Below are positions 7,031 to 18,300 of a stretch of 64,000 nucleotides of DNA, one piece after another. The position numbers and the translations under genes are program-made. Positions within the stretch are counted from its first letter, which is position 1, and each line of letters begins with the position of its first letter. The notes below the pieces were generated by a model. That model made no database searches, was not told the DNA's origin, and saw only the letters and a program-made list of their open reading frames with translations. Origin of the DNA: UBA9659 sp965208605 (GTDB taxonomy: Bacteria; Pseudomonadota; Gammaproteobacteria; Pseudomonadales; Azotimanducaceae); the NCBI GenBank assembly GCA_965208605.1, contig OZ242345.1, positions 1,116,001 to 1,180,000 on the forward strand, in the 5' to 3' direction.

Positions 7031-9508
7031 TTAAAACAACTCTGTTTGTTTAGCTAGTATTGCTGAGAGTGAGGTTTGTGTGAATCCCAGAATCGCATCG
7101 GCGACGGGTGCGATTTGTCGGGTGATATAAAAATCGTAATCAAGCCGTGCAGTTGTATATTTAACATCTTCCGGTCCCGCCAGGGTCATCACATATTCTA
7201 TCCAGCCGCCGTATTCATACATGGGAGCTAACCCCTGCTTAGCACGCGCCGCTTCAGCCAGCCTAGCGGCCTTAATCTGGGGTGGGACATTTTTAGTGTA
7301 GTCAGCAAGTTTGCGCCTGATCCGCCGCCGCAGTACCAACTTGTCGTCTACCTCTCCCTGGGTAACCGACGCCACCACAGTCTTAATATAATCCTCATAA
7401 GGTTCATCTAAAAAGTATCGTCGATAGAGTTCTCGCTGAAATTCACGCGCCAAGGGCGTCCAGTCACTACGAACACTTTCCAGACCCTTAAAGATAAGTT
7501 GCGCTTCGCCAGTATCGGACACCACCAGCCCGGAATAACGTTTCTTACTGCCCTTCTCAGAACCGCGCACCCGCGGCATGAGGAACCTCGTAAAATGCGT
7601 TTCTAATTCAATCTCCAGATGACTATCAATGCCATAAGCAGTTGCCAACTGCTCGCGCCACCAATCATTCAAATATGTCACCAGTTCCTTGCCCGCCTGT
7701 TGCACCTGCCCGGAGGTGTTTTCCATCAACACAAAGACCGAATCCGTGTCTCCGTAAATGACCGGGAACCCTTTTGCCTCAATCAGATCGCGCGTGGTTT
7801 GGAGAATCTCATGCCCGCGCAAGGTAATAGAACTAACCAACCCTGGTTCAAAAAACCGGCATCCCGATGTACCCAAAACACCATAAAACGAATTCATAAT
7901 AATTTTGATGGCTTGGGAGGCCACCTCAAAGCCCTCCTGACGCGCCCTATCGCGTGCCGCCCAGAGATCTTTAATAATGTCTGGCAGGATGGACTGGTGC
8001 TTCGCGAAACTAAGCCCGGCAAAACCGGGGATTCTATTTTCCTCCGGGGACACCATTGCCAGGGGATCAACTTGAAAGGTCATAATAATGCTGGGATACA
8101 GACTCTTGAAATCCAAAATCAGGATGTCCCGATACAGGCCCGGGCGGGATTCAAAGACATAGCCACCAGGGATATTGATGTCGCTGCCTGCCGGCTTAAC
8201 AGCAGTGCCCTCGGCAATACCAGCAGCAGTGCCTTTAGAAGCACCTCCAGAAGCACCTCCAGAAACTCCTTCAGAAGTGACTAGAGGGGCAACCCGCCCT
8301 TCCCTATGCAGCCGCGGCAAGTAGAGGAAGTCAAATGCCGCCACTGAGCCGCCCTGGCGGTCCATCTCCAGCCCGGTCAGGCAGGAGCGTTGCACGGCAA
8401 ATTCAATCAATCGGGTGCGTTCAAAAATTTCCCATACCAGCACACAATCTTCAAGGTTGTACTTGGCAAGGGCAGGCTTGTCTTCCACAAACATGCTTTC
8501 AATTGCCAAGGCTCGGGCATCAACATCATGTACCAACTTGCCTCGCCCTAGCAGTTCCTGGGCAACATTTTCCAGGGAAAAACTTTCAAACTTATAGGTC
8601 GCCGTCCGTAGCAACTCAATACCATCCAACATGACCCGCCCCGGCACGACCGCGTAGTACCTACCCTTATCTCGTTGCGCGCGCCGCCAACCGATGCCGG
8701 TATTGCCTCGCCCTAAACGTAAATCAATGCCCTGGTCATTCGCTCGGTCTTGCAAATATCTCAGATCAAATTCGACCAGGTTCCAGCCAATCACCAGATC
8801 CGGATCATGTGCTGTAAACCAGGACTGGAAGGCAAGCAACAGCGCCCGCTCAGTGGGTGCAAATTCTATATTCTCAGTGGAATCTTCCTCCCCGAGCATA
8901 AACACCTTGTTGATGGGCTTTCCAGCAGAGGCGGCACCAGCATAAGCAGAATCAAGCCCATGGAGCGCAATGCTCAACACAATCTTGTGGGTGATTGAGG
9001 TTTCAATATCCAGGGAAATTACTTTCAAGCCTGGGGCAAACTCAGCCTTCTGCAACTGGGGGTTGATATAGTCGAGATATCCCCCTCTCCTAGTGGCGGG
9101 ACCAGTAACTTCAAGGGTTCCTTGAATAAACCGCTCCATCAAATAGCGGTCGGTGGGGCGCACATCAGCCTCAAAGCACTTGATGACATGCTTCTGCAAG
9201 ATTGACCGAGCAAAGTTTACATCCCGCCAAGACTTGAAGTAACCCGCTATCGCCGGTTGCGAGGAATCGGCAAAGAGGCTCAGCTCAGTCGCCGCATGCC
9301 GCCAATTGAGCTGAGCATCAAGCAGGGTCTGCACCTGCTTTAAGTCTTCAGCAGCGATGAAGAAGACGGATTCCTGGTCGGTGATTTCAACCCGCACCGG
9401 GCCGGATTCAGCAGCGAGCCAGTAGACCAGCGACTGGCCACTAGGTCTCTCTTGCCATTGACGGGTAAGAATCAGTCCCTTCTGGCTAGTAGGTATGGGG
9501 GTGTCCAT
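7031..9508 (-). CDS. polB: DNA polymerase II (family B)
   Basis: This is a family B polymerase with 3'-5' proofreading, used in SOS translesion synthesis and replication restart in E. coli. The protein has 825 residues (E. coli 783). Exonuclease motifs: SLDIETS (D167, E169), GWNLVEFD (N243, D248) and YNLED (Y350, D354). Polymerase motifs: DFKSLYPSI (466-474), KIIMNSFYGVLG (about 535-546) and YGDTDS (585-590). All catalytic aspartates are present. Oddity: residues about 411-442 are a Gly/Ser/Ala/Thr-rich low-complexity insertion (GGASGGASKGTAAG) between the exonuclease and palm. This accounts for most of the extra length and probably forms a surface loop. The gene stands alone and is divergent from dksA. 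Confidence 0.95.
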   Translation of the reverse strand: MDTPIPTSQKGLILTRQWQERPSGQSLVYWLAAESGPVRVEITDQESVFFIAAEDLKQVQTLLDAQLNWRHAATELSLFADSSQPAIAGYFKSWRDVNFARSILQKHVIKCFEADVRPTDRYLMERFIQGTLEVTGPATRRGGYLDYINPQLQKAEFAPGLKVISLDIETSITHKIVLSIALHGLDSAYAGAASAGKPINKVFMLGEEDSTENIEFAPTERALLLAFQSWFTAHDPDLVIGWNLVEFDLRYLQDRANDQGIDLRLGRGNTGIGWRRAQRDKGRYYAVVPGRVMLDGIELLRTATYKFESFSLENVAQELLGRGKLVHDVDARALAIESMFVEDKPALAKYNLEDCVLVWEIFERTRLIEFAVQRSCLTGLEMDRQGGSVAAFDFLYLPRLHREGRVAPLVTSEGVSGGASGGASKGTAAGIAEGTAVKPAGSDINIPGGYVFESRPGLYRDILILDFKSLYPSIIMTFQVDPLAMVSPEENRIPGFAGLSFAKHQSILPDIIKDLWAARDRARQEGFEVASQAIKIIMNSFYGVLGTSGCRFFEPGLVSSITLRGHEILQTTRDLIEAKGFPVIYGDTDSVFVLMENTSGQVQQAGKELVTYLNDWWREQLATAYGIDSHLEIELETHFTRFLMPRVRGSEKGSKKRYSGLVVSDTGEAQLIFKGLESVRSDWTPLAREFQRELYRRYFLDEPYEDYIKTVVASVTQGEVDDKLVLRRRIRRKLADYTKNVPPQIKAARLAEAARAKQGLAPMYEYGGWIEYVMTLAGPEDVKYTTARLDYDFYITRQIAPVADAILGFTQTSLSAILAKQTELF

Positions 9509-9846
9509 GTGTTCTTATGTCCTTATGTTCAGGTGTCCCGGTGTCCATGATGAAAATACCAGCCAAGCGCTAGGCATAGTCGGCACAGGTTTGCTGTGTT
9601 GAGGCGGCATTATTACATAGGTTCAGCCTGCAGGAATGATAAGTGCTCAGCAATTTAAGGGGAAAAGGAGTATGACGGGGTAGGCAGTGCTTGCCCTTTT
9701 AGCCGTCATTCTGGATTCCCGCCTTCTTTGATCCTGACGGCGGGGATAGGGATTTGGCGAATACTCAAACTTCTGGTAAAGTGCGCGCTTTATTTTTTGA
9801 GTGGGATTTTGACAAATCAATTTTGAACCGAGGTCAGGATATTTCT
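9509..9846. other. Divergent intergenic region polB / dksA
   Basis: This is the 338-bp gap that must carry both divergent promoters. Imperfect repeats of TTATGT and GTGTCC lie next to polB (9500-9552). A REP-like palindrome lies at about 9701-9746. The dksA frame is open upstream to a TTG at 9754, but that extension has no support. TTGACA occurs near 9810 without a clear -10 partner. Confidence 0.6.
9701..9746. repeat. REP-like element
   Basis: AGCCGTCATTCTGGATTCCC is followed by GATCCTGACGGCGGGGAT. It matches the family ends GTCATTC, GGATTCCCG and TGACGGC, with GCCGTCA/TGACGGC inverted. Confidence 0.65.
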
Positions 9847-10563
9847 ATGGCAACAAAAAGCAAAAAAACGAAGGCCAGACCTAAATTAAAGGCTAAAACC
9901 AAGGCCAGAACCAAGACAAATGTGAAGGCGAAGGCAAAAGCCAAGCCCATAGTCACACCTAAGGTCAAAGCTAAATCTAAGCCCAAAGCCAAGACTACAG
10001 GCACACCTAAGGCCAAAGTCAAAGCTAAGCCCACAGTCACCGCTAAATCTAAACCAAAAGCCAAGCCCCCAACAAAAACCCCTACCCGAAAAACTGCAAA
10101 AAAAACACTGGGCAAACGGGCTTCAGTCTCGTCTGGGCAGAACCATGATGGGCCCGAATTTGAATTCACTCCCTACAAATCCAAGCGGGGTGAGCCCTAC
10201 ATGAGCGAGGGGCAACATGTGCACTTCCGACAAATACTTCAAGATTGGAAACGTCAACTCATGGAAGAAGTGGACCGGATGGTAAACCATATGCAAGGGG
10301 GGGCCGGCAATGACCCGGACCCAGCAGACCGAGCAACTTATGAAGAAGAGTTCAGCATGGAGTTGAAAACCCGGGACCGAGAGCGGAAATTGATCCGCAA
10401 AATTGACTCCACTCTGGACCTGCTTGATCTGAATGACTACGGCTACTGCGAGTCCTGCGGCGTAAAGATCGGTATACAACGTTTAGAAGCCAGACCAACG
10501 GCCACCTTGTGTATAGACTGCAAGACACTCGCGGAAATCAAGGAACGCCAAATACACGGCTAG
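9847..10563 (+). CDS. dksA: RNA polymerase-binding transcription factor DksA with a lysine-rich N-terminal tail
   Basis: DksA binds the RNA polymerase secondary channel and works with ppGpp to tune rRNA and other promoters. The protein has 238 residues (E. coli 151). The ATG is chosen for its AGGA 7 bp upstream; an upstream TTG at 9754 is unlikely. Residues about 105-238 are a canonical DksA: coiled-coil arms, the acidic tip DPDPADRA (about 156-163), and a C4 zinc finger (C201, C204, C222, C225) followed by KTLAEIKERQ. Residues 1-92 are a Lys/Ala/Pro/Thr-rich repeat tail (KAKAKPK, KSKPKAK) resembling histone H1-like C-terminal domains. pcnB follows 24 bp later, as dksA and pcnB are close neighbours in many gammaproteobacteria. 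The tail could bind DNA or RNA (inference). Confidence 0.93.
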   Translation: MATKSKKTKARPKLKAKTKARTKTNVKAKAKAKPIVTPKVKAKSKPKAKTTGTPKAKVKAKPTVTAKSKPKAKPPTKTPTRKTAKKTLGKRASVSSGQNHDGPEFEFTPYKSKRGEPYMSEGQHVHFRQILQDWKRQLMEEVDRMVNHMQGGAGNDPDPADRATYEEEFSMELKTRDRERKLIRKIDSTLDLLDLNDYGYCESCGVKIGIQRLEARPTATLCIDCKTLAEIKERQIHG

Positions 10564-10587
10564 ATTCCTTCTTTTTGAAAAAAGAGT

Positions 10588-11901
10588 TTGAAAAAGATTA
10601 GGGAGACCCCACTACTGTCCAGAAGGCACACATCAACTCGGCTGATTGGAGAGAGCGTCCATAAGATAAGTAGCCATGCCTTGAAGGTCGTGAACCGACT
10701 CAAGGAGTCTGGCTTCCAGGCGTATCTGGTGGGCGGTTGTACCCGGGACATCCTGATAGGCAGGTCGCCCAAAGACTTTGATGTAGCGACCGACGCCCGC
10801 CCGGATGATGTGCGGCAGCTCTTTCGCAATTCAAGAATCATCGGCCGACGCTTCCGTATTGTGCATGTGCGCTTCGGTAGGGAAATCGTCGAGGTCACCA
10901 CCTTCCGAGGACCACACGAAGAGCAATACGAGGCAAATCATTCCGAATCCGGGATGACTCTATCAGACAACATCTACGGTACTTTTGAGGAAGATGCCGC
11001 CCGCCGGGATTTTGCGATGAACGCCATCTACTATCAGCCTGGCAGCAAGGAATTAATTGACCCCTATAATGGTGCCAACGACATTCAGCAACAAATCATC
11101 CGCACCATCGGTGCCCCGGATGAGCGCTTCCGGGAGGATCCGGTCCGAATGTTGCGGGCTATTAGATTCCAAGCAAAACTCGGCTTCCAGATAGAAGAAT
11201 CGGCCGCCCAGGCCATCAGAGAGTTGGGGTTTCTCATTCAGGATGTAGCCCCCGCCCGGCTATTTGAAGAAGTGCTCAATCTGTGCATGTCTGGCTATGG
11301 TCTGCAGGCACTGGAAGCACTACTGGAGCATGAGCTCTACGGTCGACTCTTCCCGGATTCCAAACAAGCCATGGCAAATAAAACCGCAGCACAACTCATC
11401 CGACTGGCGCTTGCCAGTACCGACAAACGCATCGCCAATCATTTACCGGTGACTCCAGCTTTTATTTATGCGGCAATCCTGTGGCAACCCTTTATCACTG
11501 AAAAACAACGTTTAGAAGCATCCGGCCTTACGGGCACCGATGCGGCGCATGCAGCAGCCGGCAATGTGATTGCCAAACAACTTTTATTCACATCAATACC
11601 GAGACGTTTTTCCGGACCCATGCGGGATATCTGGTTCTTGCAATTTCAATTGCCTAAAAGAAAAGGCAAAAAAGCTGATAGCCTGTTGGCACATAAACGC
11701 TTTCGCGCGGCTTATGACTTCCTGCTACTCAGAGAGGAAGCTGGCGAGAAGCCCCGGGGGCTCGGGGAATGGTGGACCACATATCAAGCGGCGGATGATG
11801 CCACCCGGCAAAGCATGAAGGCCTCTGTCAACAACAACCATCAACATCCGCCCAAACGGCGCAAGCAACCGAAGCCACCAGGTGCTGGGTTAAGGTCCTA
11901 A
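10588..11901 (+). CDS. pcnB: Poly(A) polymerase I
   Basis: This enzyme adds 3' poly(A) tails that promote RNA decay, acting upstream of PNPase (also in this window). The protein has 437 residues. The nucleotidyltransferase fold shows LVGG (47-50), then DFDVAT (63-68) with the metal-binding aspartates. The PAP-specific signature IIGRRFRIVHV (84-94) separates it from CCA-adding enzymes. RRDFAMNAIYY and EDPVRMLRAIRF follow. The C-terminus is basic (PPKRRKQPKPP), as in other PAP I proteins. The only suitable start is TTG, 24 bp after dksA. E. coli pcnB also uses an inefficient non-ATG start that limits expression, so the weak start may be meaningful. Confidence 0.94.
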   Translation: MKKIRETPLLSRRHTSTRLIGESVHKISSHALKVVNRLKESGFQAYLVGGCTRDILIGRSPKDFDVATDARPDDVRQLFRNSRIIGRRFRIVHVRFGREIVEVTTFRGPHEEQYEANHSESGMTLSDNIYGTFEEDAARRDFAMNAIYYQPGSKELIDPYNGANDIQQQIIRTIGAPDERFREDPVRMLRAIRFQAKLGFQIEESAAQAIRELGFLIQDVAPARLFEEVLNLCMSGYGLQALEALLEHELYGRLFPDSKQAMANKTAAQLIRLALASTDKRIANHLPVTPAFIYAAILWQPFITEKQRLEASGLTGTDAAHAAAGNVIAKQLLFTSIPRRFSGPMRDIWFLQFQLPKRKGKKADSLLAHKRFRAAYDFLLLREEAGEKPRGLGEWWTTYQAADDATRQSMKASVNNNHQHPPKRRKQPKPPGAGLRS

Positions 11902-11961
11902 GTTGCAGATACACTTGCTAACTAATCCAAAGGTGCGGGTCACAAGAGAGAGGGAGGAGCC

Positions 11962-13914
<1,953 letters not shown>

Positions 13915-14210
13915 GGCGGGAATGACGGCCACGTTGTCCCCGCTTCTTCAGGCGGCTTGCGCCGCCATTCTGGATTCCCGAGCAAGCTCGAGAATGACGG
14001 CGCGGGGCGCCGTAAGCCGCCTGAAGGGGAATACTACAGGGGCGGGGACGCTCCGCGCCGTCATTCTCGCCGCTCCTGTTTGTCATTTCCGCCCTAGGCG
14101 GGAGTGACAAATAATGGAGCGAAGCGGGAATCCAGAAAAACGCGCGGTATTGCCTTTGTTCCTCTGGATTCCCGCCTTCGGCGAGAATGACGGCCAGGCA
14201 GGCACCGTAC
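13915..14210. repeat. REP-like cluster between convergent acs and the giant gene
   Basis: At least three REP-like elements lie head to tail or inverted: about 13918-14005, 14050-14135 and 14155-14197. They share GTCATTCTCG, GGATTCCCG and GAGAATGACGG, plus the extended motif GCGGTATTGCCTTTGTTCC. The stretch has no gene; short frames here are repeat translations. It separates two convergent genes. Confidence 0.8.
14072..14120. terminator. Nested hairpin, possible bidirectional terminator
   Basis: Nested inverted repeats: GCTCC (14072) pairs with GGAGC (14116), TTTGTCA (14079) with TGACAAA (14105), and CCGCC (14089) with GGCGG (14097) around a CTA loop. It lies between convergent acs and the giant gene. 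There is no long T tract, so a terminator role is inferred from position and stem strength. Confidence 0.45.
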
Positions 14211-15360
14211 CTAGTAAGCTATGCTGCCCTCTAAAATAATGCTGTGCTCAGTAGCATCAAACCGCTCACGCCGCTCGGCGACGAGTTGCACATCAAAGAG
14301 CGGGTCAAATTGCCACCTCAGGCCAAGACGATAGGTGTCGCTACCGTCGCCCCATGTCATCTCGCCGTAGGGCGTCAAGTGCCCCCGGGCACCCGGGGCG
14401 AGCATGCCATAATCAAGGCGCAGGTCTATACGGGGCGCATAGTCCGAGCGTCCTGGGTCGCCATACTCAGGGCCGCCTAACCCCGGTTGCCAGAGCTGTT
14501 GCAGGTTACTGCTAGTAGTCTCGCCATAGGCAGGCATCAGGCTGAAGGACAGCCCCCGCCCGTCCGCCGCGCCCTGGTATTTAATCAGCCCGCTGAGCCC
14601 CCATTCCTCAATACCGCCCTTGTAGTGCGCCACGCCGCGCACCTTAGCCTCCAGCGTCAATCTGTTGGCGGCGCTAACATAGCGCAACCCGCTCCCGATC
14701 TCGGTGCCGCTACCGGTCTTGCCCGCACCACCGTCATAGCGAAGCCCCCCTTCCATGAGCAGGCCCAGCTGGGCGCCGCTGTCCAAAGACCAGGTCCCAG
14801 TGGCTTCCAGAGTCATCCGCAAACGGCTGACATCCAGACTCAAGGCAGCCAGCTGCTCGTTGCCCGCCACTTCCAATTCAGTGCGCAGGGCTTCAACCTT
14901 CATCCGCAAGTTGTTCGTACCCGCCGCCAACAGCGGGCCACTCGCCCCCAGGGCAAGCGTCTGTAAGTTGAACTCGCTGGACAGATTCCGCACCAGGGGC
15001 GCCGCCTCATCGGTGCTCTCCAGCTCGCCTTCCCCATAGCCGAGCGTCGCCCAGAAGTCCAGCCGCCCCAGATTCCAGCCCACATAAGGATGGATGCTGG
15101 TCATCTCCAGTGCATAGTCGCCGCTGCTAGCGATGCGCCCCGCCCGGTCAGGAGACGGGGTGCTGGTGTAGTTGCTGTAATCCAACGCCACCTGGTTCCA
15201 GGACAGAGCGACACCAGCAACCAGGCTAGCATTCAGTTGGGTGTCCAGACCCAGATGCAGACTGAAGAGGTCACCGTCCCAGGTCAACGGGTCAGAGTCG
15301 CTGATATTGCGGTAATCACCCGCACCCCAGAAGGTCAGGCGGGAGGTCGCTTCTGCAGTG
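14211..15360 (-). other. Autotransporter beta-barrel region of the giant protein
   Basis: Alternating-residue amphipathic strands start at SRLTFWGAGDYRNISD and continue through LDFWATLGYGEGELE, LRMTLEATGTWSLDSG and RLGLRWQFDPLFDVQLVAERRE. They end in an aromatic C-terminal residue (Y), the BAM-recognition type of terminus. A helical linker (about 15360-15640; DFADLNRIILSEVARSMADQ) precedes it, as in classical autotransporters. A short EGASEGAEATAEATS repeat joins linker and barrel. Confidence 0.85.
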
Positions 15361-18300
15361 GCTTCAGCACCTTCTGAAGCACCTTCTGCAGTGCCTAGTG
15401 GGAGCACAAAGTCGGTGTCTGCCAAGAGTCGCTTGATGTTGAACTGGTCATCAGCCAGTGCTCGCCCCTGAGCGGTGATAATGCCTGCCAGGCTGGACTG
15501 ACCACCCAGACTGGCGCTGCGGGCTGCCTTCCCACCCACCTGCTCCAGGCGCCGCGCGACGGCATGCACATTCTGGTCCGCCATGCTACGTGCCACCTCT
15601 GACAAGATAATACGATTCAGGTCGGCGAAGTCGGGGGCCGCTAACACCTGGACGCTGCGGCTCGCTTGCGCCTCGTTGCCCGTGGTGTCAGCAACGGTGT
15701 AGGTGACGGTGTAGGTGCCGACCCTGTTCGTGTCCAGGTCGGTAGCATCAATGCCGATGCTGCCAGTGAGCTCGCCAGCCATGCTATCAACGGCGGTGGC
15801 ACCGGGCTCAATGTAGTGCCTTCCTACTTCCAGGGTCAGGGGATTGTCACCGAGCAGGGTGATGGTCGGTGGCGTGGTGTCCTCTACAGTAATCATCTGC
15901 TGGTCAGCGCTACTCAGCCCATTAATACCGGTTGCCATCCAGGTGATCACGGTATCACCCAGGGAGAAAGTGTCGGGCGCGTCGTCAGTGATGTCGGCAT
16001 TGGGGTCGGTGGACGTCGCGGTGCCGTAGTCGGCGCGGTCAAGTGGGGTCATGCCAGCCCTTGCCTCAAAGGTCATGGCCGCCGGCGCGATGATATCTGG
16101 TGCGGCGATGTCGGTGACGGTGACGGTGCGAGTCACGGTCTCGGCAGGGTTACCGGCGTCATCGGAGACATCGTAGGTGATGGTGTATTGCCCGACCTGA
16201 TTGATGTTCACTGTGTTGACGGCGGCAATTTGTGTCGTCAGCAGGTTGTCATCATCCACCAGATCGGTAGCGGTGGCGCCGGGGTCGCGGTAAGGCATGC
16301 CGAGCTCGACTGTGTTGCTGATTGCGTTGTCATTGAGCAGGGTAATGACCGGTTTGGTGGTGTCAATAATGGTGATAATCTGCTCGGTGTTGCTGCTGAG
16401 ACTATTGGTATCGGTCGCCGTCCAGGTGATGGGGGTCGGACCCATCGGGAAAGTGTCGGGCGCGTCGTCGGTAATCATGGCCGTGTCATCGGTGGAAGTC
16501 GCGGTGCCGTAGTGGGAGCGGCTAAGCGGGGTCCGGGTCGCCCTTGCCTCAAAGGTTATGTCCGCCGGCGCGGTGATGTCTGGCGCGGTGGTGACGGTGA
16601 TGGTGCGGGTCACGGTGTCGGCGACGTTACTGGCATCGTCGGTGACATCGTAGATGACGGTGTAGTCCCCGACCCTGCCCGTGTCCACCGTGCTGACGGC
16701 GGCGATTTGTGTCGTCAGCAGGTTGTTATCGTCCACTGCATCGGTGGCGGTGGCGCCGGGGTCGATATAAGCATTGCCGAACCCAATGATCTGGGGATTG
16801 GCACCGAGCAGGGCGATCCTCGGCTTGGTGGTGTCCTGCACGGTGATCACCTGGGTCGCGAGCATTTCATTGTTTGAAGTATCGGTCGCGCGCCAGGTGA
16901 TGGTGGTCGGACCCAGCGGGAAAACCGGCGGCGCGTCGTCGGTAATCATGGCATTGCGGTCGGTGGAAGTCGCGGTGCCGTAGTGGGAGCGGCTAAGCGG
17001 GGTCAGGACGGACCTTGCCTCAAAGGTCATGGCACCCGGCGCGGTGATGTCTGGTATCACAGTGTCGGTGACCACGACCATGCGGGTTACCCTATCGGCA
17101 TTATTACCCTCGTTGTCGGAGACATCGTAGGTGACCGGATAGGTGCCGAGCCGATCAACGTCCACCGCGTTCGCATCAATGACAATCTGTGTCGTCAGTA
17201 TGGCGTCATCATCCACCAGATCGCTCGCAGTCGCCCCCAATTCCGTATAAGCCGTGCCGAATTCAATGGTTTGGGGGGTGTCGCCGAGCAGGGCGATGAG
17301 CGGTGCGGTGGTGTCGGTAATGGTGATGGTCTGCGCGGCGGTGATGGTGTTGCCGTTACCATCGTCCGCTTTCCAGGTGATGGTGTGGGTGCCGACGGCA
17401 AACGCATCGTCCGTTGGGCTGCGGGTGATGGTCACCGAAGCAGTGACCAAATCCGTAGCGGTTGCTTGACCGACAGTGACTGACGTGGTCGGACCGGTGG
17501 CTTCCTTGGTGATATTCTCCGGCGCGGCGATGTCCGGTTTGGTGGTGTCCACAACCGTGACCACCTGAGTATCCATCATTTCATTGGTCGATTTATCGGT
17601 CGCCGTCCAGGTGATGGTGGTCGGACCCAGCGGGAAAACATTGGGCGCGTCGTCGGTAATGTCGGCGGTGCCATCGGTGGAAGTCGCGGTGCCGTAGTGG
17701 GAGCGGCTGAGCGGGGTCAGGACGGACCTTGCCTCAAAGGTCATGTCTGCCGGCGCGGTGATGTCTGGTTTCGTGGTGTCGGTGACCATGACCATGCGGG
17801 TTACCTGCATGGCTTCATTACCGGCGGCATCGGTTGCGTCATAGGTAAGCGTGTAGGTGCCGGCGGTGTTGGTATCTGCTGTAGCGCCACTAATATCGAG
17901 GGTAATGCTGGCATCCAGATTATCCGTGACGGTGGCTTGCTCGGTATAGGTATCGCCCAGAGTCAGGGTGGTGTCGCCACCATTCAAGGCGATGGCCGGC
18001 ATTGTGTTGTCCACGGTAACCGCGCCAAGGTTGGCGGCGGCGGAATCAGTGCCCAATAGGGTCTGCACGACCTGCACCTCGGTAGCGGCATACTCGCCTT
18101 CATCCAGCGTGAAGAAGGTGACGCTGGAGTCAGCGACTTCGGTGACTGTGCCTTTGATGGTGTATTTCCAGGTGGCATCGGTTACCACACCCGTCACATT
18201 TACCTGACCATTGCTGGTGATGCCATCGCTTGGATCAACACCGGTGTCCACAGCCAAAGCGATGCTCGGTGCGTCGGGCGCGTCCGCGGCTACCACGGTG

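Noticed and set aside
9754..9846. Upstream TTG extension of dksA by 31 codons
   Set aside because: It has no ribosome site and no resemblance to DksA; the ATG at 9847 has AGGA at good spacing.
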